Part shown: positions 1-11,059 of the stretch, in pieces
How the letters are laid out: each line of letters starts with the position of its first letter
How positions within the stretch are numbered: position 1 is the stretch's first letter
DNA from: Mortierella alpina
Taxonomy: Eukaryota > Mortierellomycota > Mortierellomycetes > Mortierellales > Mortierellaceae
Length of the DNA: 64,000 nt
Assembly (NCBI GenBank): GCA_029449245.1
Contig: JANATF010000011.1
Coordinates: 310,001-374,000, forward strand
Direction: 5' to 3'
Notes under the pieces: model-generated
What the model saw: only the letters and a program-made list of their open reading frames with translations
The model's database searches: none
Told to the model about the DNA's origin: nothing
Program-made: the position numbers and the translations under genes

Positions 1-3000
1 CACTCGACCTACCAAAATAGACAAAAACTCGCCCATCATATTCAAAGGAATTGTCTACAATGAAATGAAGGGCCAGATGGCGGATGCAGGATATCTTTTT
101 TGGTCAAAGATGCAACAGTACATGTTCCCGGGCACAACTTATTCCCACAACAGCGGCGGTGATCCAGCCAATATAACGGATCTGACGCACGAGGAGCTCG
201 TTCATTTCCATAAGACCCACTATCATCCCAGCAACGCCAAGTTTTACACCTATGGAAACTTTCCTCTCGAGGACTCCCTTCAGTTCATCAACAGCAAGCT
301 TCAGGAGTTTTCCCCGATCACTCCTCCACTTTCCGAAAAGATCGTCAAGCCATTTGAGAGCCCTCGCCGTGTCAGTTTGACGTGCCCAGTGGATCCTAGT
401 AAGTCTGCGGGACTGGGAGTGTGCTATTTGCCTTTATAGCTTCCTTCAAGTTACTAACGAAAGCGTTGTGCTGTATCTAGTGGCGTCTCCTGAAAAGCAG
501 ACAAAGATGTCTGTCTCGTTCCTCACAAACAAGGCTACTGTAAGGCATAATAGGACAGGAAATAGCTTTGCAAGCATTGGGACCTCACAAAGGATTCTTG
601 TCTAACGTGATTTCGTTCTTCTCATGATTGTTAGGACACGTTTGATGGATTTGGATTGAGAATTCTCTCTGACCTTCTCACGGATGGACATGCATCGCCC
701 ATGTACAAAGCCTTGATCGAGTCCAATTTGGGATCCGAGTACTCTGCCAATACGGGATATGACGGTTCAACGATGATCAGCTCCATGTCCTTTGGCGTCC
801 AGGGCATGAAGCAGGACGACATTGCAAAGGTCGAGGACACTGTGATGAGCGTGCTCAACCAGGTCAAGGAGGAGGGCGTAGACCCAAAGCGCATCGAGGC
901 AATCGTTCACCAGATGGAACTCGGTCAGAAACATGTAGGTCGCATGATCATGATACCAATCCAGTCATCCAGCGGTACCTTTTCCTTTGCGCCGCCCTCG
1001 ACATGTCTAACGCGGATACACCCATGCAACTTTAGAAAACATCGTTCTTTGGTATGAGTCTCATGCAGGGTTTGTCCTCTGGCTGGTTCAATGGATGCAA
1101 TCCTGTCGATCTCTTGGAACTCAACAAGGTATTACCACGCTCTTGATCGAACGGACCGCCTCCTCTTTGTCCTTGTCCAAGAGACTTATGCTGCAAACCT
1201 AATTAATGCCATAGAACATCGAGCGACTCAAGGCAGAAATCGAAGCAGGCCCCTTCTTCCAGAATCTTGTCTCCAAATACCTTCTGAACAATCCTCACAA
1301 ACTGGTGTTCACTATGACGCCGAGTCCTGATTACGGAGCCGAAGTATCTGCCAATGAGACCACGCGCCTTATGGGAAAGACCAGCGTTCTCACCAAAGCC
1401 GACCACGAGGCCATCTATGAGCAGGGACAGGCGCTACTGAAGAACCAAGAACAAGTCGAGGATGTGTCATGTCTGCCCACTCTCAAGGTGGAGGACATCT
1501 CAAAGAAGACCAAGACCTTTGCCCTCGAGCATAGCGCCATCAACAGTGTTCCTGTTCAATGGAGACCGACCTCGACCAACGGGATCACATACTTTAGAGG
1601 CATCAGCGTCATTCCTGGACTGACTTCCGAATTGAAGCAGTATTTGCCATTGTTCACAGACGTAAGTTGAATCTTTCAGGTAGTCCCCTGATGGCGGTTA
1701 CCCTCCACCTGCCAGCTCGGAGGTGCATGATGGACAATACACAAACTAACCTTCTTGGATGTCTATTTTCACAACTAGTCGCTGACATCCCTTGGAACAC
1801 ATACACGGGCTATGAGTGAGATTGACGACGAAATCCGACTCCACACTGGCGGAATTCGCGTCGCACCATTCCTCTCTACAAACCACTCTTGTAAGTCGCG
1901 GTTGTCTTTATCGAATCCGCTTGGATGAATTCGCTGTATTACACATTAATTAATATTGTAATCTCGTAAACTTTGCGTTACTATAGCCATTGACAGGACC
2001 GAGGAGGGTGTTTCATTTAGCTCATACTGTCTTGACAGGAACCAGGATCGCATGTACGACTTGTTGGGATCGCTTGTCCGTGAGACGAACTTTGACAACG
2101 TTGACAAGCTGCGTACATTGATTCAAGGGGTGAGATGGCTGTGAAAACAATGGACTTTTGCGAAAAAATTGTGCGAGGGCAGACTTTTTGACACAAAGTC
2201 ATCCTTATTTTCTTGATAGAATGCATCGGCACTCTCAAACTCGGTTGCAGACTCGGGCCATGTGTTTGCCAGGACCAATGCTGGCTCTCGCTTGACCCCT
2301 GCTGGTGTACGTACAGGTTGCTTCAGGCTGACGGAGCTGACATAGTATCTTCGTTGCGAGTACTGTCATTCACACTCTGTTCCTTGCTTGATCTCGTATC
2401 GAAACATTAGCACGCCTCGGAGCTTTACGGGGGCATGACGCAGGTCCAGTTCATGAATGCGCTCTCTCAAAAGGAAGACCTCTCCGAGGTATCTCAGCGC
2501 TTGAAGGAGATTGCGGAACTGGCCATCAAGCGGTCTAGCCTGAGACTTGCTCTCACATGTGGAGAGGACCAAATGGCGCGTAACGAGAATGTGGTGGGCC
2601 AGTTTGTCTCTCGCTTGGATGCCAGGCCAATGGATACGTCTTCTCAGCAGGTATTGTATTCTCGCAGAGCGCCTCTCGAGTGTGGTCCAGTCTTCTTTTG
2701 CTGCTGCTGATCGGCCTTATCCTGATGTTTCCTTTGATAGATTGCATTCGCGGCTACATTCGAGAACTCCTTCTTTGCTCTGCCCTACGGCATCAATTTC
2801 ACAGCAAAGTGTCTTCGTGGTGTTCCATACACACATGAGGATGGTGCCAAACTCCAGGTATAGAATGCATGAACTGACCGAGCGACCTTCTTGTTCTGCG
2901 CTGTGCGCTGCACGACCTATGGCGGTAGCCTGAGGACTGAGGACTGAGGACTGAGGACTGACGGCGTTTCTTGTTCGTTTTACGTTGTGCGCTTAGATTC

Positions 3001-3532
3001 TTGCCTCTCTCATGTCCAACTTGTACTTGCATCGGGAGATCCGTGAGAAGAATGGCGCTTATGGTGGCGGAGCTGGATACTCGCCTACAGGAGGACTCTT
3101 CTCGTTCTACTCTTACCGCGACCCAAGTCCCCAAAAGACGCTGACGACGTATCAGGACTCTGTTCGCTGGGTGCTGGATCGATCCGACTTTACGGAACAG
3201 GAGTTGGCAGAAGCCAAGCTGTCGCTCTTCCAGCGGATGGATGCTCCTGTGAGTGCGGCTGAAGAAGGAATGGTCGTCTTTACTGAGGGTATCACGGATG
3301 AGATGCGTCAGACGTAAGTTTTTTTACTTGACTTTGATAGGAGACTGTGTGACCTTGGAAGTTCTACTCGCAGTCGTTTGGAGGGTATTGACAATGTTTT
3401 TTTCGTATATATGTCTTTAATAGTCGCCGGGAGCAGCTTTTGAAGGTGACGAGTGCAGACGTCAAGGATGTGGCTAGTCGTTACTTGTTGGATCAGCAGT
3501 TCAGCCATTGCATTCTTGGAGACAAGGAGTAG
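1..3532 (+). CDS. CYM1: Mitochondrial presequence protease (PreP/Cym1, peptidase family M16C), 5'-truncated by the window
   Basis: This is the C-terminal two thirds of a pitrilysin-type zinc metallopeptidase. The family degrades cleaved targeting peptides in the mitochondrial matrix. Exons read as 1-398, 481-539, 635-934, 1036-1128, 1215-1661, 1779-1890, 1987-2129, 2220-2306, 2411-2650, 2741-2857, 2997-3313 and 3424-3532. The frame stays open throughout and ends at TAG 3530-3532. Diagnostic stretches are YNEMKGQMADAGYLFW, FPGTTYSHNSGGDP, HYHPSNAKFYTYGNF near the start and LREKNGAYGGGAGYSP-like sequence (positions 3021-3080, written REIREKNGAYGGGAGY) near the end. These match the PreP/Cym1 middle and C-terminal lobes. 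The zinc-binding inverted HxxEH motif and targeting peptide would lie upstream of position 1 and cannot be checked. It is convergent with HGH1, with 286 bp between the stops. The family call is firm; substrate preference is inferred from the family. Confidence 0.93.
2931..2961 (+). repeat. Intronic minisatellite, TGAGGAC x4
   Basis: Four head-to-tail copies of the 7-mer TGAGGAC followed by TGA lie inside the CYM1 intron 2858-2996. They do not touch the splice sites. Nothing suggests a function; such a tract is a likely length polymorphism. Confidence 0.85.
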
Positions 3533-3818
3533 AGTAGCAAAGGGTGATAGGGCCACGATGTATAAACAGTTGGGGGTTTCAAAATCTCGCATCACTCCGA
3601 CATTCGTGGACAGAGAAGCTGGAGGCTGGGAGCAGCAGTGTATTTATGGACCGAAACCTCGAGTTCTGTTCGTACTTTACTATAGACCTGTAGACAAGAA
3701 AGGCCGCAGGGAAATCAATGCCAAAGTAGAGATACAATATCCAGGTCAAATAGGGCATTCTTGTGTACAAGGGGGAGGGCTTTTCTTTAATTGTTAAAAT
3801 GCAACTCGCGTTCGTTTT

Positions 3819-5662
3819 CTAAACCTCTGAGATACCATCCTCGTCGTCGTCTACGGGCTTGACCTCTTCAATCTCTTCAATCTCTGCACCCTCGTCTCTC
3901 ATCAACATGTTGACGATCTGCTCCGCCACGTCCTGTACATGCTCCTCCTGCTCCGCAGCGTGCATCTTTTGGATGATGGGGTAGGTCTTCTTGTCGCGGA
4001 GATAATCACGGCCTTGTTTGGTCGAGGTCAACAGGATCAGCGACTCGAGCAGCGTTTCCCGAAGATGAGCGTCCGCCTCGCGGGTCTTTGTGGGAGGCAG
4101 CAGCTGGATATCCTCGGGCATACCCTCCATATCCTGGGGAAGGATGGTGATGGAAAAAAAGGAGTTTCATGAGATGTTTAGTTCCAGATCCACGTTCCTC
4201 CGAATTAACACCGATGATGTTCCATTTCTATTTTGTTGGTTTGCTCGAGCATTCACTGTGTCAGTCAAACTTACATCGAGATCGAATTCCTCGGGTCCAC
4301 AGAGAGGGAGCAGAATGTAAGGCAGGACATTGATGTCGCTCTCGTCCAGCAGAGCGGGGTGGTTCTCGACCGCGAAACCGGCGTTCTTGATGGTGGTGAT
4401 GACACCTCCACGACGGATCAAGTTGGAATGCTCTGTGAAGCACACAATCTTGGAGAGGGGCGAAAGCTGTGTATCATCCTTGGTGAACAATTGCGTGCGT
4501 CCAAGAGGGAGCTAGAAGAAAAGAGCGTTGTACAAAAGATAAAAAAATGGATTTTTCCGTCAGCGAAAAAAGGTCTTGCTTTCGGTGTTTTGTGACCCAT
4601 TCTTTTTCCAGATCCTTCCATGGGCCTCTTTTTTTTTTGTCCTCAAGATGGGTCCGGTTGAAACTCCTTACCATGGCCAGGGTGGCAAAGACACTCGCCA
4701 AATAGTTGTAGTTGCAGTTGGGGTTGTATCCCTTGTCCGTGCCCTTGAGGAAAACCTCTGCTAGTTGAGCGACAGCGCCGGTGGACTTTGTCAAGCCTTC
4801 GACGGGCTTTCCGTGCAGTGTCAAGATCTTGGTCGCAATGCTGTCGAACTTGCACATGTTGGAGAGAAGCATGCATCCCAGATCCGCGAGGATGTTGGTC
4901 TTGGACTATTTTCATGGTGGAGCCCAATATAAAATCGTTAGAGGCTGAATGGCATGGTGGGAGAGTGTAGTGCAAACACTCAAACAGATGATTTCCTTTT
5001 CTTACTATGATGACGGTGAAGATGAGATACTTGGTAAAGTCCTCATCATCGAGCTCAGTGAGAATGACAGCCTCTCCAGAAAGGTTGATGAGCGAGCGGA
5101 GAGCGTCGTGTGCAATGGCCTATCATACAATGCAGGTGGGGAAGAAAAATGGCGACTTATCAGTTCTCGTCCGAGGGATCTGCTCCGCAGTCAGGATGTC
5201 ATTCCGTTGATATCCTATGTCGTTTCCTTACAGTGTCCTCCTTGACCATGGCTTTCAAATCCTTGGTGAGTGTCTTTGCATGCTTCAGAAAGATACTGAA
5301 GAACTCTGAGGTAGGCGGCGTGAACGAAACAATGTTGTGGATGGCGATTTGACGGACCTGCGGCGTATATTGGGATGACCGGTATATTGTTAGTAAAAGC
5401 TAGAGGTAACGCTGTATGGAGCAAGACACCGATCGATCAAGACTTTATTTTCATAACCGCGCATACCTCCATGCGGCCATCATGCAGAAAGGGCAAAAGC
5501 TATCAGTGAAGGAAGCAAAGGGTGGGCGAAGCAAGCGGCCAAACGGGCGAGAAGTAGAGGCGGAGGAGGAGGTCCTGCGAGTCGTTAGCATTTGGAGAAG
5601 CGTCCTGTTGGCACAACTGTGAGTGAATTCGTAGCGCGCACCTCTTCGATTTGGGATTCCAT
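3819..5662 (-). CDS. HGH1: HGH1 family protein (eEF2-folding cochaperone, armadillo-like)
   Basis: Seven exons, all separated by phase-0 introns, read on the minus strand: 5662-5642, 5499-5467, 5357-5232, 5119-5006, 4905-4672, 4511-4275 and 4133-3819. They total 359 residues, close to the family length. The N-terminus starts MESQIEE, continues LLPFLHDGRME, then VRQIAIHNIVSFTP, the standard HGH1 opening. The middle contains LADLGCMLLSNMCKFD and GRTQLFTKDD. The hallmark LPYILLPLCGPEEFD lies near 4290-4330, followed by the C-terminal TRE.DAHLRETLLESLILL helix region and an acidic tail. HGH1 acts with chaperonin TRiC and Hsp90 in folding translation elongation factor 2 in the cytosol; this role is from the family. 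Exon 1 (7 codons) uses a weak donor (GTGCGC) and is the least certain part; exon 2 is only 33 nt. It is divergent from the ULP1-like gene and convergent with CYM1. Confidence 0.92.
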
Positions 5663-6048
5663 GTTCAGGGAGTGCGAGTGGCAGGGGAGGAAAGGGTGGA
5701 TGGACAAGGAGGAGCAGAGCAGGCTGGCTGTTGAAGCACTGCAAGAAGGAACAGGGCACACCGGGACAAGCCACAAACAAACACAGGGCCACCTGCAAGC
5801 CCAGCAGTGCAGTGCACTTGTGGAAATCGGCCCTGTGCCACACACACGTCTCAGTGCTGCGTGCACAAATAGAAAAAACGAGACGCGCATCACTTTTTCA
5901 TCTCTCTTCTCCTTCTCCGTCTTCGTCTGTCCTTCCACATCGCGATCGCGTCCACTTGCACCACCCACTCTACCCTCCCTTTGCGCATCTGACGCAACCC
6001 ACACTGTAAACAGACCTGCTCTCCGCCAGAAGGCCGCCACATCCATCC
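5663..6048. promoter_or_regulatory. Shared divergent promoter region, HGH1 / ULP1-like
   Basis: The 386 bp between the two start codons must hold both promoters and 5' leaders. It contains a CT-rich stretch (about 5890-5990) just before the ULP1-like start, common in fungal leaders. I see no clear TATA box and no conserved ORF. Confidence 0.55.
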
Positions 6049-8827
6049 ATGGGCGGGACCGACGTAGACCCTTCGAGTGCGTCAGCTACTCCCGAGCACA
6101 CAGCCTCCTCAAAACGCAAATCCATGGTCGACACGGCTGAATTCTCTAAACGGGCCAAGTACTGGCTGGCCAGCGGGATGGAGGGCCTTGGCTCGCTGCT
6201 CAAGCTGATTCCCCTCGACACTCTCGGTACGACCCCTCTTTTGCTTCTTGACATTCGTGCTGGAGAGTCTCTCCCGGAATCTTTTTCTCCACACGTCCAT
6301 GCTCCGGAACTTGACAAAGAACTAACTCGGCCCCATCTCGTGCACCACTGTCAAAATGAATTGCCACGGGTAGCAGCTTCGCAGCAGCAGAAAGTATCCA
6401 GAGGTTGGGTTGGAGCTTATCCAGACCTTGCCAGTGACCAGCAGAGCTACTATATCCGCGGCGTGCCCCAGGAGGACGATTCAGATCGGGAGCAGGTCGT
6501 TTCACGGAACGTGTATCGGCGGACACACTCGCGTGCATCCTCCGTCGCCAGTGGATACGACACTTCAGACGATGGCAAAAGGACAAAGCCGTATCAACTG
6601 GAACCCTACACAAAGCTCCCCAGTTTCACAGCGCCTGATTTCCGGGAACGATCGTCGCTGCGATCATGGTCACCTTCTCCGTCAGCTGTCAAGGCAAGAG
6701 CGACGCGGTGGCCGCTCTCGCCCGCCTCTCCCACCACTACCACCAGATCTCTCGTGGACGAACCTATCGATCACGCTGAGCCCCATCGCCCGCTGCGGCC
6801 GTCGAGTCGATTTGGATCTGCAGGATCCCAGCGAGGATTTGATCACGATGCACTGCTGCGAGCCAGGCCTAGAGTGTATGCTGGCAAGACTCCAAGGATG
6901 ACTTCTTTGCTTCAGAGCAAGGTAACTACAAAGGGTTCACCTTGGAGAATTGACACCTCATTGCTGACCTATGTAGGGCTTTTATTAATCACGATGATTT
7001 CCTCTCGATTGGTGCTTTGTTTTCTTTTGCAGTACACAAAGGATATATCCCTCGCACGCCAACGCTTGTTTGAGCGCCACTCTCAACAACTACAGACACA
7101 AGGTACATGTCAACTTATCAACTTGCTCTATCAAGCGTTCTCCAAGTATTCTCCTCTCTCTTGTTCTAAATTATTTACAACTGCTCTTTATTATCGCGCT
7201 CTTAGACCGGCTCAGGGCGGCATTAGATGAGACGATCGGAGCCTTGCGGTCGGATAGAGAGAGTTATACCAGCTCCAGGAAGAATTCGGTGCAGTCTACG
7301 GTGGAAGAGCATCCTCCTTACCTTCGAATCGGAGCCTATGGCCGTTCCTTCATTAGAGATGACTGGGGTTACGATCAACCCGTCACCCGATCCCCGAAAC
7401 TGCCAGCTTGGCTCAGGACAAAGGTATTTCGGTGCCCTGTAGTACAATTGCATGGGGTACTAGGTGAATTTTCACTTTGAAAAGATGCCTTCTTGGGCGA
7501 CCCACACTCATATTTGCTTTCATTATTCAAAATAGCAGCAGGGCAACAGAGAGCCATCATGGCTTACAAACATGAGGAATTTGATTAGCAGGAACTTGCC
7601 AAGGTAACGTCGCGTACATGGATTTGAGTTTGGCTTGGACATTGAGAGCAAGGCTTGTTGTGTGCTGACCTCCTACATCTGCTTTTTTTCTTCATTATGA
7701 AACATGCTAGTATTGAACAGCAGCCTAGGATGCCAGCACATCAAAAAGTTGTTGATGAGCACGATCGTATTGAGAAAGAGGTACTCTATTCGAATTTGAC
7801 GTTATATGAATGTCGCTGCTTGGGCTGATGACGATGGAAGGCTGGTCCTAATCATGTTTAAATGAATATCTGTGTAATATATATCTAGCTTGCCCAACGC
7901 AGACAAGCAGAGCAATTCATAGAATTTACTGATGAGGAGGAGGATCTAATTGATGAAGCGCTGTCGGATGGATATGGACAGGTGGTAGAGGGATTTAATG
8001 TGACGATCCTCAAGAAGGACATCCACACATTACGGCCTGGCGAGTGGCTCAATGATGAAGTGATCAACTTTTACGGAAATCTGATCCTGGCTCGGAGCAA
8101 GGAGTCGGCGAAACTTCCCAAAATTCATGTGTTTAGTACGTTCTTTTACAAGACTCTGAGCGAGCAAGGATACGACAAAGTGAAGCGATGGACCAAGAAG
8201 GTAAGCACCCTCCTATGACGTCTGCTTCATGTCCCAGGCTGTGGAATAGCCTTAGATCGAGGGAACAGTGATGGACGCTGCGAATTGAAGTAGGAGTAAC
8301 TGACCCAAGTCTCTTTTTTTTTTTGCTTTTGCTAATAGGTCAAGATCTTTGAGTTGGACTATGTGCTGATCCCGATCCACTGCTCTGGAAACCACTGGAC
8401 GACTGCCGTCATTGATATGAGGAATAAGCGGATAGAGTACTATGACTCGCTCCTGGGCAACAACCCAAAGTGTTTCTTGGTACGTTTTATCTTTTTATAA
8501 CAGCCATTGAGCTGAAAGGTTTTTTCTTTTCCTGCAATGATGAACTAATAGCGCTTTTGGTGTGATGTGAACATCATCTAGATTCTTCGCGGTTATCTGG
8601 AACAAGAGTGTCAGGACAAACTAAAGAAGCCGTTTGATTTCCAAGGATGGGAGAACGATTGTCCCAAGGATATTCCACGACAAAAGAATGGATTTGACTG
8701 TGGCGTGTTTACGTGCACGTTCCTGGAATGCAAGAGCCGTGGATTGGACCAGTTTGATTTCTCACAACAGAACATGCCGTACCTTCGCAAGAGGATAATT
8801 CTCAGTATTATCAAAAAGAGTCTTTGA
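6049..8827 (+). CDS. ULP1: Ulp1-type SUMO protease (peptidase C48)
   Basis: Exons: 6049-6226, 6374-6921, 7033-7102, 7206-7423, 7536-7603, 7711-7780, 7889-8200, 8339-8479, 8582-8827. They give 616 residues, close to yeast Ulp1. Residues 1-380 are Ser/Arg-rich and probably disordered. The C48 domain starts near residue 417 with FNVTILKKDIHTLRPGEWLN. The catalytic set is visible: His507 (SGNHW), Asp524 (EYYDS), the oxyanion Gln569 and nucleophile Cys575 (RQKNGFDCGVF). The family matures SUMO and removes it from conjugates, usually at the nuclear envelope. The domain lies at the C-terminus, as usual for Ulp1. The first intron (6227-6373, 147 nt) is an exact multiple of three with no in-frame stop, so its retention would add 49 residues. 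The start at 6049 is the first ATG of the open frame. It is convergent with VTA1 (223 bp between stops). Confidence 0.92.
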
Positions 8828-9050
8828 AATAAAAACGACAGCAAGTCGCAAAGAGATTCTCTATTGCAGCAGGAGACCTTCAACCAACAACAAGAACGGT
8901 GGACCTTTGCACAACTTTTATTATTATATTTTTTTTTTACTTTTGGTGATACGGCTAGATCACAAGAAATTAGAGATCAAGGTCAGTTGAGGAGATACAT
9001 CAAGAAAAAGATCAGCCAGCGCAATTATACACCATAGCAAAAGATTAGGG

Positions 9051-10694
9051 TCAATCACTTACTCGAAGGAGGGCAAGCGCCTTCTCCAGGTTATCGATGG
9101 CGGTTGGAACATCGTCGTAGGTCAATGCCGAGACTGTCCACTTGCAGTGTTTCACGACCTGGCTGTTGACAGCAGGGTCCAGAATCATGGCCACAGGGGT
9201 GTAGGGTGTATCTGCTGGTGGAGGTGGTGGCTGCTGTGGCTGCTGAGGCTGCTGAGAGTAAGGAGCCGAGGGAGGGTTGAAGCCTGGTTGGGAGTAAGGT
9301 GATGGTACAGGTGCGGGCGCTGGCACCACAGGGGACTGGTATAGGTTGTTGTTATCGACGGTGTTGTTCATCCCGTAGCCGTACTGAGCACTGTTGGACG
9401 TGGGAGGCGACATAGGGTTTGTGGGAGATGACAAGTAGCCAGAACTGGGAGGCACCACCGGTGCTGCAGAGGATGATGGAGGAATATAAGTCGAGGGGGG
9501 CTGCTGTTGATGGAATGGCGCTGAGCCGCTGCTAAAGGCGTTTGAATCACCTTGGTGCATGTTAGGGCTGACGGGGGGTTGGCTCCAGCTGCTGTTGCTG
9601 CTGCTGTGGACGATGTTGCTGCTGTCAGCTCCGTTGAAGGTGTTCAAGTTGCCTGAACCAGACATGTGCTCCATAGGTGGGGATGGGAAGTTGGAGATCG
9701 TAGGGAAACCAGGTGCGCCAGCAGAAGGGGCAGTAGGTTGCTGGTCAGATAGCGGGAAGGATGGTGTTCCGGCGGAAGGCATAAATGTAGAAGTTCCAGC
9801 ACTCGATGCCCCGTCTCCTGAAGACTCAATTCCTGACATTCCCATATCCAATGACGCTGAAGAGTCGTCGGTGGCAGCTCCAGGTGGCGGCTGGGGCTGC
9901 CGACCGTCTCTGATGGCCTTAACAATGTCTGCAGCACGCCATTTTGCGTATTTGACCTTCTCCTCAACGTCCGAGTCGATGTCACCAAAGACCTTGAGCA
10001 GCTCCAGGAAGTTGGCTGCGGCGACAAAGTTCTTCGCAGTTTTTCTAAAGACCGCAAAGGAACGGGTTGTGAGTGACGCTATGCGATGGTGGTCCCAACA
10101 GTCTCTGATCAGGTCCCTCAATTGTGAAAAAGAAAAGCCCATACTGTGATGCCTGGCCAGCTCTGTCCTCGTCATCGGCTCTCTTGAAGATCTTGAGAGC
10201 AAAGTTCTCGATGTGCGCATATCCGACCAAGTCGTCAGAGATGGCCTCGTTGTCGCCGATATCCTTCTTTTGCTGAAGAGACACAAGGTATGGGCAGCGG
10301 CGAAAGAGGAAAATAAGATGTGGTTGTAAGCAGAAGCTCGTTTCCTTGCACGAATGAACACTTGCACGTTCCTGATGTCTCGTTCCTCAGCTCACCTTCT
10401 CGAGCACGCCAAAGAGTTCCTCGATGAATGCGCGGTTGTTGGCCTCGCGGACCTTTGGGAGAGCGAGCTTGAGTGCGTAATGGTTTGCTACGATGAGGAA
10501 GAAAATGTGTTTGTGGTGAGTGGGCCATGGCATCTCACAGACATCTCTCTCACCGCGAGGCAACAGGTGCGATGATGGGTGTGGCTCACGTTACAGTAGT
10601 AAGAGACGACTGGCTCCCTGTCCTGGAGCTGTGCTGCCCGCTGCAGGAACGGGGTGATGCTCTTGAGTCCCTCAGGGACGTTGGCTACAGACAT
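9051..10694 (-). CDS. VTA1: Vta1/LIP5, cofactor of the Vps4 ATPase (multivesicular body pathway)
   Basis: Four exons on the minus strand, 10694-10595, 10487-10396, 10272-10145 and 10044-9051, give 437 residues. The N-terminal domain has PEGLKSITPFLQRAAQL, REPVVSYY, DNEAISDDLVGYAHIENFAL and KYAKWRAADIVKAI, matching the MIT-like repeats that bind ESCRT-III subunits. A Pro/Ser/Gln-rich linker spans about residues 150-385. The C-terminal VSL-type domain has HCKWTVSALTYDDVPTAIDNLEKALALL, split here as HCKWTVSALTYDDVP and TAIDNLEKALALL, which in the family dimerises and activates Vps4 on endosomes. The exon 1/2 junction gives YYSNHY; a slightly different splice is possible. The stop at 9051-9053 follows a consensus donor (GTAAGT) at the last codons, so a further 3' exon may exist. 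It is divergent from MPP10. Confidence 0.9.
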
Positions 10695-11059
10695 TGGAAA
10701 GAAACGAGATGGCACTGGAAGGGGCGATGAAGAGAGTACGTGGGACGGAGAGTGGGAAGAGGACAGGAGGTACAGATAGCCGACGCGACTTGCAAAAGCA
10801 CCTGTGCCAAGCCAGCCAGCCAAGAGCAGCAGAGCCAGCTATATCACGTGCATTGAAGCACTCAAGAACAGTCCCCTTGTTTTCATTTCCCATTTTCTTT
10901 TTTTTTTCTTCTCTCAATCACCCTTAGTACTCTATCGGTCCATCCTTCGCATCACTCCGCTCTCTCTCTCACTCAACCGCACTTTCTTTTCTTTTCTTGG
11001 CTGTTCTGTAGTCCCCATCCGTTCGCATTCAACACCCCCTGACCACTGGAACTATAGCC
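10695..11059. promoter_or_regulatory. Shared divergent promoter region, VTA1 / MPP10
   Basis: A 365-bp gap between the divergent start codons. The MPP10 side is strongly pyrimidine-rich (about 10880-11000, including long T and CTCT runs), typical of fungal 5' leaders. No clear TATA element or small ORF was found. Confidence 0.5.

Noticed and set aside
9559-10149. 196-codon open frame on the plus strand inside VTA1
   Set aside because: It lies antisense to the Pro/Ser-rich VTA1 linker, whose codon bias leaves the opposite strand open; no family features.
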